NCBI GenBank assembly: GCA_008921705.1
Contig: VFFE01007487.1
Span: 463,289 to 527,288, forward strand
Length of the DNA: 64,000 nucleotides
Reading direction: 5' to 3'
From: Burhinus oedicnemus
Taxonomy: Eukaryota; Chordata; Aves; Charadriiformes; Burhinidae
This document shows, piece by piece, positions 35,666 through 47,300 of the stretch (position 1 is its first letter; every line of letters starts with the position of its first letter). The notes beneath the pieces are model-generated. The model saw nothing but the letters and a program-made list of their open reading frames with translations, searched no databases and was not told where the DNA came from. The position numbers and the translations under genes are program-made.

Positions 35666-38519
35666 TGTATAGCGATTACATCTCTGAATGTGTACCTCTA
35701 CTGGAAAGTTCAAAAAAAGTCACAGATGGTATGTGAATTTAAAAGATTCTGTGGTTTGTACAACCTTCCAAAAACTGAACTTTCTGTAGCTTTCTGCCAT
35801 GCTGCCTGATTGTTCAGACTATTGTAGGCTGCTTTCCTCAAGGAACTAGTTTGTGATCACTCTTTCTAGGACTGGAGTTGTGAATTTGTAAGCAATAGTC
35901 GCCTGCGGGAGCTTTGCAGGAAAGTGCCTCAAGTTAGGCATCTGATGCTGCTGTTGAAATATTGCTTGTGGAAATCCTTGTGAGTGCTGCTATTTATTGC
36001 ATGTGTCTCTTTCAATTGTCATGTTTTTTTGTAATGTTTCTTTTACCCAAGCGAATTTTAAAGGCAACAGATATCCCTCTTTTATTATACATTAATTCTA
36101 ATATCTGATAGGTATCAAGGAGACACTGTAGTCTTCCGCAGGTATGTACTTCTACTTAAGAAGTTCATGATACAAGCACACCCTGAAATACCTCAGAAAT
36201 CTCTCAGTGGAGTTGGATAAAATATTTGATATATTTATATTTCAAGTACAGGTAATGAAATGATTTTATTAAATAAAAATGAAAAGAAGGCAGAATAGAT
36301 TCAGAAGTACAACATAGTAGTCAGAAACCACAGCTTTTTCCTTATTCAAATGCCTCTGTAATATTAATCTCTCCAGTAACTTCAAAATTATGTAGTAATT
36401 AGGATTATAATATTTATCCTTTTGTTGTCCTCATATTTGCTCCGGGTTATGTTGTAACAAAAATATATCTTAATTTCAGAGCTATGAATAAAGTTTTCCA
36501 GAGCGTACAGATAACTTAAGACTCTGCCTCTTGCAGAAGTGGTGTAAGCGCTTGGGTTCACTAGAGGTCAGACTTCTTTTACTCCTTTGTATCTACAAGA
36601 CGAGACTGCTGCTAAGCTGAGGAGATGTGCTTGCAGGCACTATTCACGTCATATTACTCACCCAGCAAAATGATGTGTAAATTTGTACAGCGTATAACAG
36701 CACTAAATGGCTTTTAAATATTTTTTTTTAAAAGAAGACTTTTAAAGATTAAATATATACAGTAGGAAAATGACGGCAAATAAAGTGATTAGAAAAACCA
36801 CAATGTCTAAAAGTGATCTGATGTATTTTTGCCTAAAAGCGATCTCGTGTGTTTTTGTGATCTCGTATATCCCCGCAGAGAGCGGCAAGTAGTCCGCGTA
36901 GCCTGGGCGGTCAGTGAGTGGCTCCGGCAGCAGGATGGGAGCAGCTCAGGGCAGGGCACAGCACCGGGGTCAGGAGGTGGCAGTGCCTGGTCCAAAAAGG
37001 CGACGCGGAGTGCTTTACTCGAGCCTTACCTAATTTTGTATTCATTAGTCTGCATAATATTAAATCATATTAAGGCGTATTATTGAACGAGTTGATTCAA
37101 TTTAACTTCAGTTTATTTGCTTTCAGTTGTTACATTATCTTTTAAAATTAGGCAAATTAAATCAGCTGGTCAAACTCTGAGGTGAAGGCTGGGAAGGAAA
37201 CAAAAAAACCATTATGGAAACCTGGATTCCTAAACAAACAAATGCCTTTGTCAGGCATGCTAATTTCAGGGAATGCTAATTAAAACTTAATGCATGCACG
37301 AGAAACTACACTGGAAGAATATTAATAGTGTGGTACAAAGAGAAGCAGAGATGTAGTGTTTTGGTGCTTCACTTCTGTAGGTAAATTCTTCCTGTTACGA
37401 TGAGTTATTAGGAAAAGAAGGTAACAGCAGAGAGATGTGTGTACATTCAAGATCAAACACATCTGAGGTTCAACAGGGCACTCTCTTTGCACTGGTGCTG
37501 AGTGCATAGAGCTAAGGGTTCAGAGTCCTCACTAAAGAGTGTGTTTCTACTTCAAATGCATTCTACTCTTTGTAGTCAAACATTTTACAGGTAATAGCAT
37601 CTAAATTATTTTAGTGTATTTAATGTAAGTTTCATTCTTTCAGCATTTCAGAGATGAGCTGTTTCTACTAAGAGTTGAGGCTCGTGTGGCCATTTAAGTG
37701 AGTAATTTTTTTTGAGAAATGAAGAGTAATTCTGCTTGCCAAAGAGAAACATACAGACAAGCCTTTCACTGAAATGTGATTTCCTGATCCAAATCTAAAG
37801 TGTAAGTTGGAGCAAAGGCCTGTTTGCTTCATGTCCTTGAGCTAGAGGATTAGATTTATTATTTTTTTTCCTCACTGCTTTGTATGCTTTCTACCCAACT
37901 CACTGAAGTTGGAAGTTCATGGGCCAGCTAAAACACAGGGTCAACTCTGCTGCAAACAGATTATTATAATAGTGACAGAACCCACATTATATATTAAAAA
38001 CATATATAGCATTTCTACAGAACCTGCAGATCTGTTGCACGTTGCATGCCTTGGTCTTGCAGGGATCTATACTGCAAGCTTCAGTGTCCATCAGCCCAAG
38101 CTGCTTCGTGTTAGATACCTTCCCAGCCCTGCCTTTTGCTGATGATTGAAGGGAGGATGAGAAGACGAATGCTGAAGAGGATGAGACAGGAACAATAAAG
38201 AGGAGGGGTAGATAAATGTCTAAGATGAGAAGTGTCAATATTGCTTGTATGTGAACCAAGCAGTTACGCGGGGCTGTGATGGTATTCGTTCTCAGCTGGC
38301 CTCTATTGAAAAGAGGTCTTCTTTCAGTGCTACTTCAATAGCACCGGGCAGTGTTGTTATAGATAATGTCACTGTTGTGATATCACAGAGGTTACTGTTG
38401 CATATGGGTCAAGCACACATGATAGTATTAAGTAGTATCTGATATTACTGTTTGACCAAAAACTTGGAATGACTATACAACAGAAGAAGCTAATTCCTTG
38501 CCACAATGTTTTATGTGAT
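35666..38519. other. Intergenic sequence, nothing recognised
   Basis: This is AT-rich unique sequence. I found no gene, no recognisable transposon and no RNA gene. Confidence 0.45.
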
Positions 38520-38542
38520 GGGGGGGGGGGGGGGGGGGGGGG
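38520..38542 (+). repeat. 23-base poly-G tract
   Basis: An uninterrupted run of 23 G lies just before the LTR-like element. Such runs form stable G-structures and are a common place for length errors in assemblies, so the exact count is uncertain. Confidence 0.97.
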
Positions 38543-38940
38543 AAAAGGCAGGAGCCTTATTTGCAGGAGCCTTTGGAAGTAATGGGTTTGCGTGGCAAGG
38601 TTTTGGTAGCAGGGGGCCTACAGGGGTGGCTTCTGTGAGAAGCTGCTAGAAGCTGTCCCCATGTCTGACACAGCCCATACCAGCTACCTCCAAGACAGAC
38701 CCACCGCTGGCCAAGGCTGAGCCCGTCAGTGACTGTGGTAGCACCTCTGGGATAACGTACTTAAGAGGAGGGGAAAAAAACCTGCACGACTGCAGCCGGA
38801 GAGAGGAGTGAGAATATGTGAAACAGCCCTGCAGACACCATGGTCAGTGAAGAAGGAGGGGGAGGAGGCGCTGCAGGAGCCAGAGCAGAGCATTCCCTGC
38901 AACCCATGGTGAAGACCATGGTGAGGCAGGCTGTCCTCCT

Positions 38941-39060
38941 GCAGCCCATGGAGGTTAACAGTGGAGCAGAGACCCCACCTGCAGCCCATGGAGGTTAACA
39001 GGGGAGCAGAGACCCCACCTGCAGCCCATGGAGGTTAACAGGGGAGCAGAGACCCCACCT
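38941..39060 (+). repeat. Three tandem copies of a 40-bp unit inside the LTR
   Basis: Three nearly identical 40-base units begin GCAGCCCATGGAGGTTAACA at 38941, 38981 and 39021. The first differs from the others by one base, and a partial fourth copy starts at 39061. The repeats sit inside the LTR-like element and probably reflect local slippage or unequal exchange. Confidence 0.95.
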
Positions 39061-39592
39061 GCAGCCCATGGAGGACCCCACACCAGAGCAGGTGGATGCC
39101 TGAAGGAGGCTGTGACCCTGTGGGAAGCCCATGCTGGAGCAGGCTCCTGGCAGGACCTGTGGCCCCATGGAGAGAGGAGCCCATGCTGGAACAGGTTTGC
39201 TGGTGGGACTTGTGACCCTATGGGGGACTTGTGCTGGAGCAGTCTCTTCCTGAAGGACTGCACCCTGTAGAAGGGACCCACACTGGAGCAGTCGTGAAGA
39301 ACTGCAGCCCATGGGAAAGACTCACATTGGAGAGTTCATGGAGGACTGTCTCCCATGGGAGGGACCCCACAGTGGAGCACAGGTTGAGTGTGAGGAGTCC
39401 TCCCCCCTGAGGAGGAAGGAGCAGCAGAGACAATATGTGATGAACTGACCACAACCCCCATTCCCCGTCCCCCTGCACCACTCGGGGGGAGGAGGCAGAG
39501 AAATCGGGAGTGAAGTTGAGCCTGAGAAGAATGGAGGAAAGTGTTTTAAGATTTGGGTTTTATTTCTCAGCACTCTACTCTGATTTCTAATT

Positions 39593-39602
39593 GGCAATAA
39601 AT
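39593..39602 (+). terminator. Polyadenylation signal of the LTR
   Basis: GGCAATAAATTAAA contains AATAAA on the plus strand, at the place expected for the R/U5 border of the LTR. It could end transcripts that run through this region; that use is not shown by the sequence. Confidence 0.5.
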
Positions 39603-39775
39603 TAAATTTCCTTGAGTCAAGTCAAGCCTGTTTTGCCCATGGTGGTAACTGGTGAGTGATCTCCCTTATCTCAACCCAGGAGCCTTTTGTTATATTTTCT
39701 CTCCCCTGTCCAGCTAAAGAGGCGAGTGACAGTGCAGCTTTGGTGGGCACCTGGTGTCCAGCCATGGTCAACCTG

Positions 39776-42700
39776 TCTCTATTGTGCTACTGAAACCACT
39801 TATATTTATTTTGTATTTCTTCTGTCATGTATTTATAGTGGATTCTTAAAGCAGCCTGTGAAGCATTTTTCTTAAGCCCTGATTTCATTAGGTTCTTGCC
39901 AACAAGCAGCATCTAAGTTCTTTTTCAGAAGGATTCCTACTGCACAGACACATCTAAAAGTTAACGTTCATTCAAAACGCAGGTTCTTACACAAATTCCA
40001 TCCCTCCCCAGTGCTTTAGCTGAGAAATGACACATGTAATGTTAAATGGCATGTCAACAGCAGAATACTTTGCACTGTAGATCTAACAAAAGAGACCACA
40101 CTGACATCATACCCACATACTTTACTCCTATGCTTCAGCTGAATATATTCACAATATTCTTGTGTGAATGGTTTGGCTTAACTCATCTAGTTGGAAGAAC
40201 GTTGCATTCATACCACAGAATACATTTTCCTCTAGTGTAAACTGACTGGTTTCAGAGCATTTACATCAGGAATGAATTTGTTTCAAGCACGTTAACGGTA
40301 TTTTTTTTATTTGAAGATTTTTCTGCATTTCAATGAAATTGTCCTTTCCCTGCATTTTTGTGCTGGATTATATTTGAAAGCTGCTTCTTTGTGTTTGCTT
40401 TCCATGTGTCTTGCTTTAAACCTTCTGGCCAGCTGTGCCTTTCTGACTTGAGCCACCTTTTCATCTTAAGGTGCTTCTTGCTCTGTAGGTTGGTTCTCTT
40501 GCTCTAACTTCTGGTAGCGCATTTGTTTCACTCTGCCTGTCTTTACAGCCTGTTCTTGGGTAATCCTGTCCACGAGAGCTGTGTTCTTGCAGGCTGTCAG
40601 GTACCACAGTGATGGGGACATGATAGATACCTGCGCTGGGACATGAGTGTGCGGTAAAATGATCTCTAAGTTTGTGATGTACCGATGAACACATTGAACA
40701 GAGATTCAGCATTCTTTTTCCTTTTTTCTGCCATCTTTCTAGCTGAAAGGATTACTTACTGAATGACCTTCTGCAATTTGAGAAGTCTGGCTTTTTCAAA
40801 GGTTCTTGGCACCATATGCCCTGTATCCAGTCTTCCTCGTAGTAAGTACATCTGGAAATCAAGACTATTAGTTTGTCTGTGCTGTGGATTCCATGTTGTG
40901 GAATGGGTAATAAAAATTTCTTACTTCTTGGAAATGGCATGCATTATAATGGCATAAAGGGAATAGGGGATTCTGAGTTTCTTCCACGTGCAATTAAAAG
41001 CAAAATTCTGTTATTAGTTGAAAACAACCTTTTCTTTCCATTAGGTAGTTTTTCTGTGTCTTTTGTTTGTAGCGGGAGTTACTCAGCACTGCAGAGATAA
41101 CCTTTTTCTTTTTTCCCTTAAGAGAATTCTGATTGAGCGCAGTAAATCCACCACAAAGCCCTTAATATCTGAAATAAACTTTACTTGCACCTGCCATCTT
41201 CTGTTCCAAATGCCATCTCTATTGAAACACTCCTCTACATTCTGTATATACCACCTTAACCAAGCTGAATTATTTCATCTGCCACAAAGGGATTAAACAT
41301 GTCAACAGTAATTATCTTTGCCTTATTCTCTGGCAGTGATTTTTCCTTAAATATGCTCAGAGGTTCATTATAACTTTCTCACTAACTCTCTTGCTGCATA
41401 AATCTATCAAGGTATCATTTGCTGGCACAGCAAGTGCTGACACATGTGTCCACTGTTGCAAAGAGAAGATGGTCAGGAGGGTTTTACTCATAAATTCTAG
41501 TCCGTGGTGTTCTAGTTAAAATCCTGGCTGAACTTAGGCTCTGCTTGGAAGCCTGGTAGGCTGCTGCTAGAAAATGATTCTAACCTATGAGAGGTCTGAG
41601 ATTTTTTGCAAAGTTTTGTGTTATTAATTGAAAATACTTAGTCCTTTAAATTCTGCTCACAATTGAGCTGTACTTTTAAGTAGGAGAACTGGCAGAGGTT
41701 GAGTGCAGAGAAGAGAGCAAGCAAGAAGAATGACTAAATTGTTCCTTACACTTCATAGACTTGTCAAAGATATACCACCCCCCAGCAATGGGCTCCTGAG
41801 CCTTGTATGTTTCAGTTTATAAAAAAACTGAATAATATTCAGTATCTTTCAAAAGCTATTTGTAATTCTTATTGTTAAAATAGGTTTAATTTCATGTTGT
41901 GATTAACTAACAATTTTTGTTACTTAAAATGCCTGTAAGATGTCATTTAGCAAAGCTTTACAATGAAGGTTTTGATTAAAATATCACAGAAGTCAAGAGA
42001 AATGAAAAATTTTGTTAATACCAAGTTTTTAAGGGTAGTTTTTTTTCCCAAAAGATTAAAGCCACGCTTCACTCTTTTGAAATATTTTTATTGGAAAAAA
42101 AAAAGTATGTAGTCAAATATACATTAACCTAGAACTGTATGAGAAAATAACTTACGGTCCTCTATTATTAAAGGGAACTTGTGTTTATTGCCTTTTCACT
42201 GTATTCCTGCTGAAAGCCTAGCAATTAAAGCTAATAACTAGACAAATACATTTAGGGTGCTCTCTGGGCGTTATAATATTCCGGATGAGGTTGTTGGCAT
42301 AGACAGTGTAACGCAGTAATACTAATGCTCCAAGAAGGCACAGAGGATGATAAATACACATTGCAGTGTACCCATCAAAATAAAATCCAGTTTGCTTTGC
42401 TTGGCAGCTTCACCAATTCTTCACAGAAACGATAATTCTCTGAGGATATATTCTTGTGAAGATACAAAGGAAAAAAAAAAAAAAAGAAACTTCAATGTGT
42501 TTGAATATTCATTTCCTTGCTATCTTGTTGGGTTTTGTTTCCTCCCCCCTCGGAGAATGCGGGGAAAATGTGTGGTGCTTTAACAAAGAGCCTTTTTTCT
42601 TCTGAATAATCTGACACGGAGAAATTTTGCATCCAGTGAAGATTATGATTAACTGGGGTTTTCACTGTGAATTCCCTCCTGGCTGGACTCCAAAACCTGG

Positions 42701-43816
42701 CCTGTCAGTCAGGTACACACCATTTGCAGAGTTTGCTCCTTTTTCCCCTGAAGGGCCTGATACAGTGTTTAGCCACAATGGAGAGTTGTCCATTAAAATG
42801 ACAGGGGCCTGGAAAGACACTCGGCACGCTGCCCTCGTGAGATGATGTATAATAGGCTGTTAACAGTCATGTAGGCACCTTTTTCAAGGGCCATTTATCC
42901 TGAAGGAAGCTTGCCGTGCGTCCTCTCAACTAAGGGACGCCTTTTCATTGTTAGCTTAAAAAAAGGGATGCTTCCTCTTAAGAGAACTTTGCCATGTGAA
43001 ATGACGTTCAGCGGTGTGTACGTGCACTCGGCAGGTCCAGCTCCTCTGTGGCGGGGTGAGACTGTGGGTGAAGGTTTGTCGATAGGGTGAGACAGCAGTC
43101 AGTTGGGTTTACACCTATTTGCTATTGCTGTTTCTTGTCTGAATTACAGGAGCATCAGTTTAAATAAAGACCCTATTCTGATATTCTGTTTACAACCCCA
43201 AAAATACACAGGGAAGGATTTTTCCAGTAATTAGGGTGCTTACTTGAAATCTGGGCTCAGATTTTCTGAAATGGTTGCTTGACTTAGAGTTGATTGTGGA
43301 CTTCAGACACTTCCCTCTAGCTAAGCCCATTCCAGCTTCATCTCTGAGAAGGTACTCCTGGTGTCACCAGTGAATATTTCACACAAAATACATGTATATT
43401 GTTTGGTGTAGGGCAAGAATGGCAGGTGGATGCCCTCAATTTTCAATTACAATGTCTTTCTTTCTCTGGACTGATAAAAAGTCAGTTATGCCTTAGAAGT
43501 GAAAGAGCTTCAACAGAATTGGGAACATTCTCCTGGTGGCTAAGGCTATGCTAAGGAGATAGACAAGAGGAGTTCAAATCTCCCTGTGTAGAGAAGAACT
43601 TCAAGTGTCTTACTAGGGAGGACTTCCAGATGAATTTTGTGGGATGGAACAGAGTTCGTGACTTAATTCTGGAAGATGGTGTAGACTAAAAAATCCTGAG
43701 AGGAAGAAGGTGCTACTTATCAAAGTTACAGAGGTGAGAGAGGGGTGAGGGTGAAGCTTGCTGAATGTTAACAGCTCAGCTTTTCACTGTCTCTTGAGTT
43801 TGTAGGAGCAAGAATG
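39776..43816. other. Intergenic sequence with possible conserved block
   Basis: No gene or transposon was recognised. The part at about 42600-42920 has balanced composition and no repeat signature. It resembles conserved non-coding elements in texture only, which is a weak impression. Confidence 0.4.
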
Positions 43817-44045
43817 TAGAATCATAGAATGGTTTGGGTTGGAAGGGACCCTTAAAGGTCATCTAGTTCCAACCCTCCTGTGATAAGCAGGGACATCTTC
43901 AACTAGATCAGGTTGCTCAGAGCTCCGTCCAACCTGACCTTGAATGTTTCCAGGGTTGGGGCATCTACAACCTCTCTGGGAAACCTGGGCCAGTGTTTTA
44001 CCACCCTCAGCGTGAAACATTTCCTCCTTATATCTAGTATGTCCC
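43817..44045 (-). mobile_element. CR1 LINE 3' fragment
   Basis: The plus strand starts AGAATCATAGAATGGTTTGGGTTGG and runs through the CR1 3' region (CCAACCTGACCTTGAATG, GGGAAACCTGGGCCAGTG) to about TTATATCTAG. It is more diverged than the 18.6-kb copy, so probably older. Confidence 0.92.
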
Positions 44046-44198
44046 CTTTATGCATTTAGCCAGCATATCCATTGCTTTCTTAGTCTATTCAAATTACTAT
44101 CTTTATATGAAGTAAACGTGAAATCTGGGGTGTTTTTTATCTAGGGGGGGGAAAAAAGGCAAGGTTCAGACACATCTCTCTGTTCTCCATCCCCACAG

Positions 44199-44309
44199 AT
44201 TCAAGAGATCGATAGAAAAATAGAAAAGCCAGCACCACTGCTGTTTTTTAGTTCACTTCTCAACAGTTGGATTCCCTATGAAAACATGATTGAAAAGAGA
44301 CACTATCAG
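44199..44309 (+). other. Unidentified exon-like segment, 111 nt, open in phase 0
   Basis: A pyrimidine tract with CCCCACAG precedes 44199 and CAG|GTAAGTAAGG follows 44309, both near-ideal splice signals. The 111 nt are open in frame 0 across all 37 codons (IQEIDRKIEKP at the start, ENMIEKRHYQ at the end). The other two frames have early stops. I do not recognise the peptide and found no partner exons. It could be a lncRNA exon, an upstream exon of the gene to the right, or chance. Confidence 0.3.
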
Positions 44310-47300
44310 GTAAGTAAGGTTCAATGTTTTTCCTTTAGAAATCGCAGTATGCACAAACTAGCATTGACAGACAAATTGTAAGCAATTAAACACATGAATC
44401 AAAACCAAGGTTACGTCCTGATTTGAATGGGAGATTTGGGTGGACTCGGAAGGCAGGGTCAGGTTCATTCAATTACGAAAAGACAAAAGCTCCTCATTCT
44501 AGGAATGTTGGCATTGTTGTTAATGGAAAAGAGATGTGGTTCACAGAGAAAATTGAGTCAGACGCTGGATGGGCTATTGGCATGGAAAGCTCCTGTTTAT
44601 ATTGGAAAAAGACATGATGGAAGCTTGTATGTACCAAAAAGCAGACCTCTCTGCAATGACCTTGGTGGCAGCAGGAGTAGTGCCCTAAATGGCCTTTATA
44701 TATGGGCCAGATTGCTCTTGAAAATTTTGTTTTCCTTCACGTAATTGCTTGAATGAGGCTGAGGAGGTACAAAGCCAGTTCTCTGCTGTTGACATGGGGA
44801 CGGTTTGCTGGGATGATTGACAGGCTATTGGGTTGGAGATAAGCATGTTTCTCCAGTTGTTTGCAGAAAGTCCTGCCTCATGTTAAATCATTTATCTCTG
44901 TAATCAGTGAATCACAGATCAAGATAAACACTTGTGCAGAGTCAATAAACCTAATTTTTATTTTTATAATTAAATCTTAAGAGCCACCTGATTTTGCATT
45001 GAATCAAGACTATAATTTCATCAGTAAACATCTGATATTTTATTGTAATGAAGAAGCTAAGAATGAATAGAGCCACATTTTTGATTAATTAGAATTTTGT
45101 TGCCAAGGAATTAATCTGTTTTCCCTTCTCTGTGGAAAAAAAAAAACCCACCCTTCTAAAATGAGTTTCTCAGCAGGCTTAATTATAGAAATGTTGAGTG
45201 AACTCCAGCAGCAGATATATTTCAACGTTTCTTTGTTTTCCTGGATTAAGGGGGCAAATGGGAGAAAATAGATGATCGTTAAATACTGAATATGGCTATT
45301 ATTTTTCCTGAACGTAAAGCTAGGCCTGGACCTACAACTTCCTGGCCACTGGCTATTTCTGGGTGAGATAAGAGCGAGTTTAACTCAGACTGTAATACCT
45401 CAGACCTGTATTCACAGAGAAATGGCTCCAGGGTGGAAGTCTATACCAGTTAGCTGCTGCTCTATCAACTGAGGAGTTGCTGCAGTAATACCTTATACGA
45501 CTGTGCTTCCTCAGACAATCCTTTGGACTGATTCCCGTCTTCTTCTGGGGCAATGGGGGATGATGCTAACAGAACTGACAAGCCCCCAAAATGAGTTAAC
45601 TGTACTGCTGTAAACTTCACTGAATTACTTGTGATTTATAGATGTGAATCCATTTGTGCACATGGCAAGCTAACGTGTAATTTCCGTGGGTATGAATAAA
45701 TAGAGCAACCACTTAGTCTTTTAAAAGGTTGCTTTCTGTCATTACTTATGGCAGCAGGGGATGCATTTCATTTCTTCTAAGTTTAAAGGCAGAAATGCTT
45801 TTTCTTTGCTAAGAAAAGCCACCGCACTTACGTGATTTGTAATAAGGAATGTGTCGGTTGCCATATTCCTGCTTTAATATGTCTCTTTAGGATGCAGAAA
45901 GCTATGTTCAAAATAATGATAACCAGACAGCGTTAGAAAATTCAAAAAGATACTGTCTCTGTGTCAGAAGCAGGGATGCAAATGCCACAGCTCAGGCTCA
46001 TCAATATTGCTAAGTGTTTTGGATGTGAGTAATTGAAACTTGAGGCTGCTGCGTGCTTCTAGCAAAGTGTGAAATTGAGGAACCAGAAGACAATGCCCAA
46101 ATGCATGGGTGCATGACTGCAGTTTGAGTGCTTTCCCTGTGGGTGACTGAAGCATTTTATTGTCTAGTTACCTCAGAGTAGAGAGTACAGAAATACTTTG
46201 GGATAAGGAGACTTTGGGTCCTAAACTTCACTTCCTCATTTTACTGCCAGAAAAGAAGAAAAATAATCCCCAAACCCCTAAGTAAGACTGATTAATGGTA
46301 TAAATAAGCATTTAGGTCTTGCTATTAGCATAGTTGAAACAGTACTGATGATATGTTTAAATTACTTTCTCTGGAACAGATGTAGTGTAAGTTTTCTTGT
46401 GCGAATGATGATGTATACGGATTAAAAACTTGAATACAATGATCTGGGCTATTCCCTAAGAAAATGTTTGTGGTTAAATGAAGACTGGGTTATTTCATTC
46501 TCCAGCTCATGCTAAGCAGTGGCGGAAAAGGTCTTCCCACATAGAGGAACTTCTTTTTGGAAATTGTCTCATATGTTAATCATCTCAATTGTAGGGAAAG
46601 GGATGAAGAAGGAGGATTCCCTTCTTCCTTTAAAAGCCATGTAAAATAGCAGTAAAGAAGTTTGCTCAATAAACAGAGTTCCTGTCAATGAGATACTAGT
46701 TCCTGTGCACTGGGTTCTTAAACACTGGATGGAAAATCTAGTATCTCTATTAAAAGGTAATATACTGTTTTGTTTTAGTAAGGTGCATATATAATAGCTC
46801 GAAAAATGGAAACTGTTTCCTGAAAATGGCTCAGTGTGCAGAACCTCTTCTAATTGGGGAAAATCAGTTTGGCAGTCCGTATGTCAGCATGCCAAAAGAG
46901 GGACAGAATGAAGAGAGGGCATGGCTGAGCTGGGTTGTATCTGATCTTCTAGTTATTCAAGGCAGAAGGCCATGAATATAGCAACTTGGTAAGATAGCTT
47001 GCCTATTTGAACAAGCAGCCTATGGTATTTTTTGAGCTACAAATTTTTGTGTAAACGCAACTTTGTGTCCTGTTACAGGCATTGCTATTTTTTCCCTGTC
47101 TGGTCAGCTACATTTATGTCTCGTGGAAGCAGTGAACAAATGTTATTTAAATTAAAGTACCTCAATATATATATTTATCATTTACATTAATTACTTTTTA
47201 AAAGAGAATAAAATGTTGTACACGTACTAGAAATTGCAGCCAAAGAGTCTTTTCACTTTAAGAGGAAGTCATGAATACAGTGAATCCAAATTTCGTTGCG

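Larger units (their letters stand above)
38583..39775 (+). mobile_element. Solo-LTR-like endogenous retroviral element
   Basis: I recognise this as a repeat common in bird genomes. It starts near TGGGTTTGCGTGGCAAGG and has a long G/C-rich body of 'CTGGAGCAG / AGCCCATGG' motif copies. It then has a CTGATTTCTAATTGGCAATAAATT polyadenylation region, followed by GTCTGTTTTGCCC-like sequence and CCTGTCCAGCTAAAGAGG near the end. No internal gag, pol or env coding sequence is adjacent, so it looks like a solo LTR left by recombination. No clear target-site duplication was found, and the boundaries and subfamily are uncertain. Confidence 0.7.

Noticed and set aside
38726..39597. Several overlapping open frames on both strands at 38.7-39.6 kb
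   Set aside because: They come from the repetitive GC-rich body of the LTR-like element. None resembles retroviral gag, pol or env.
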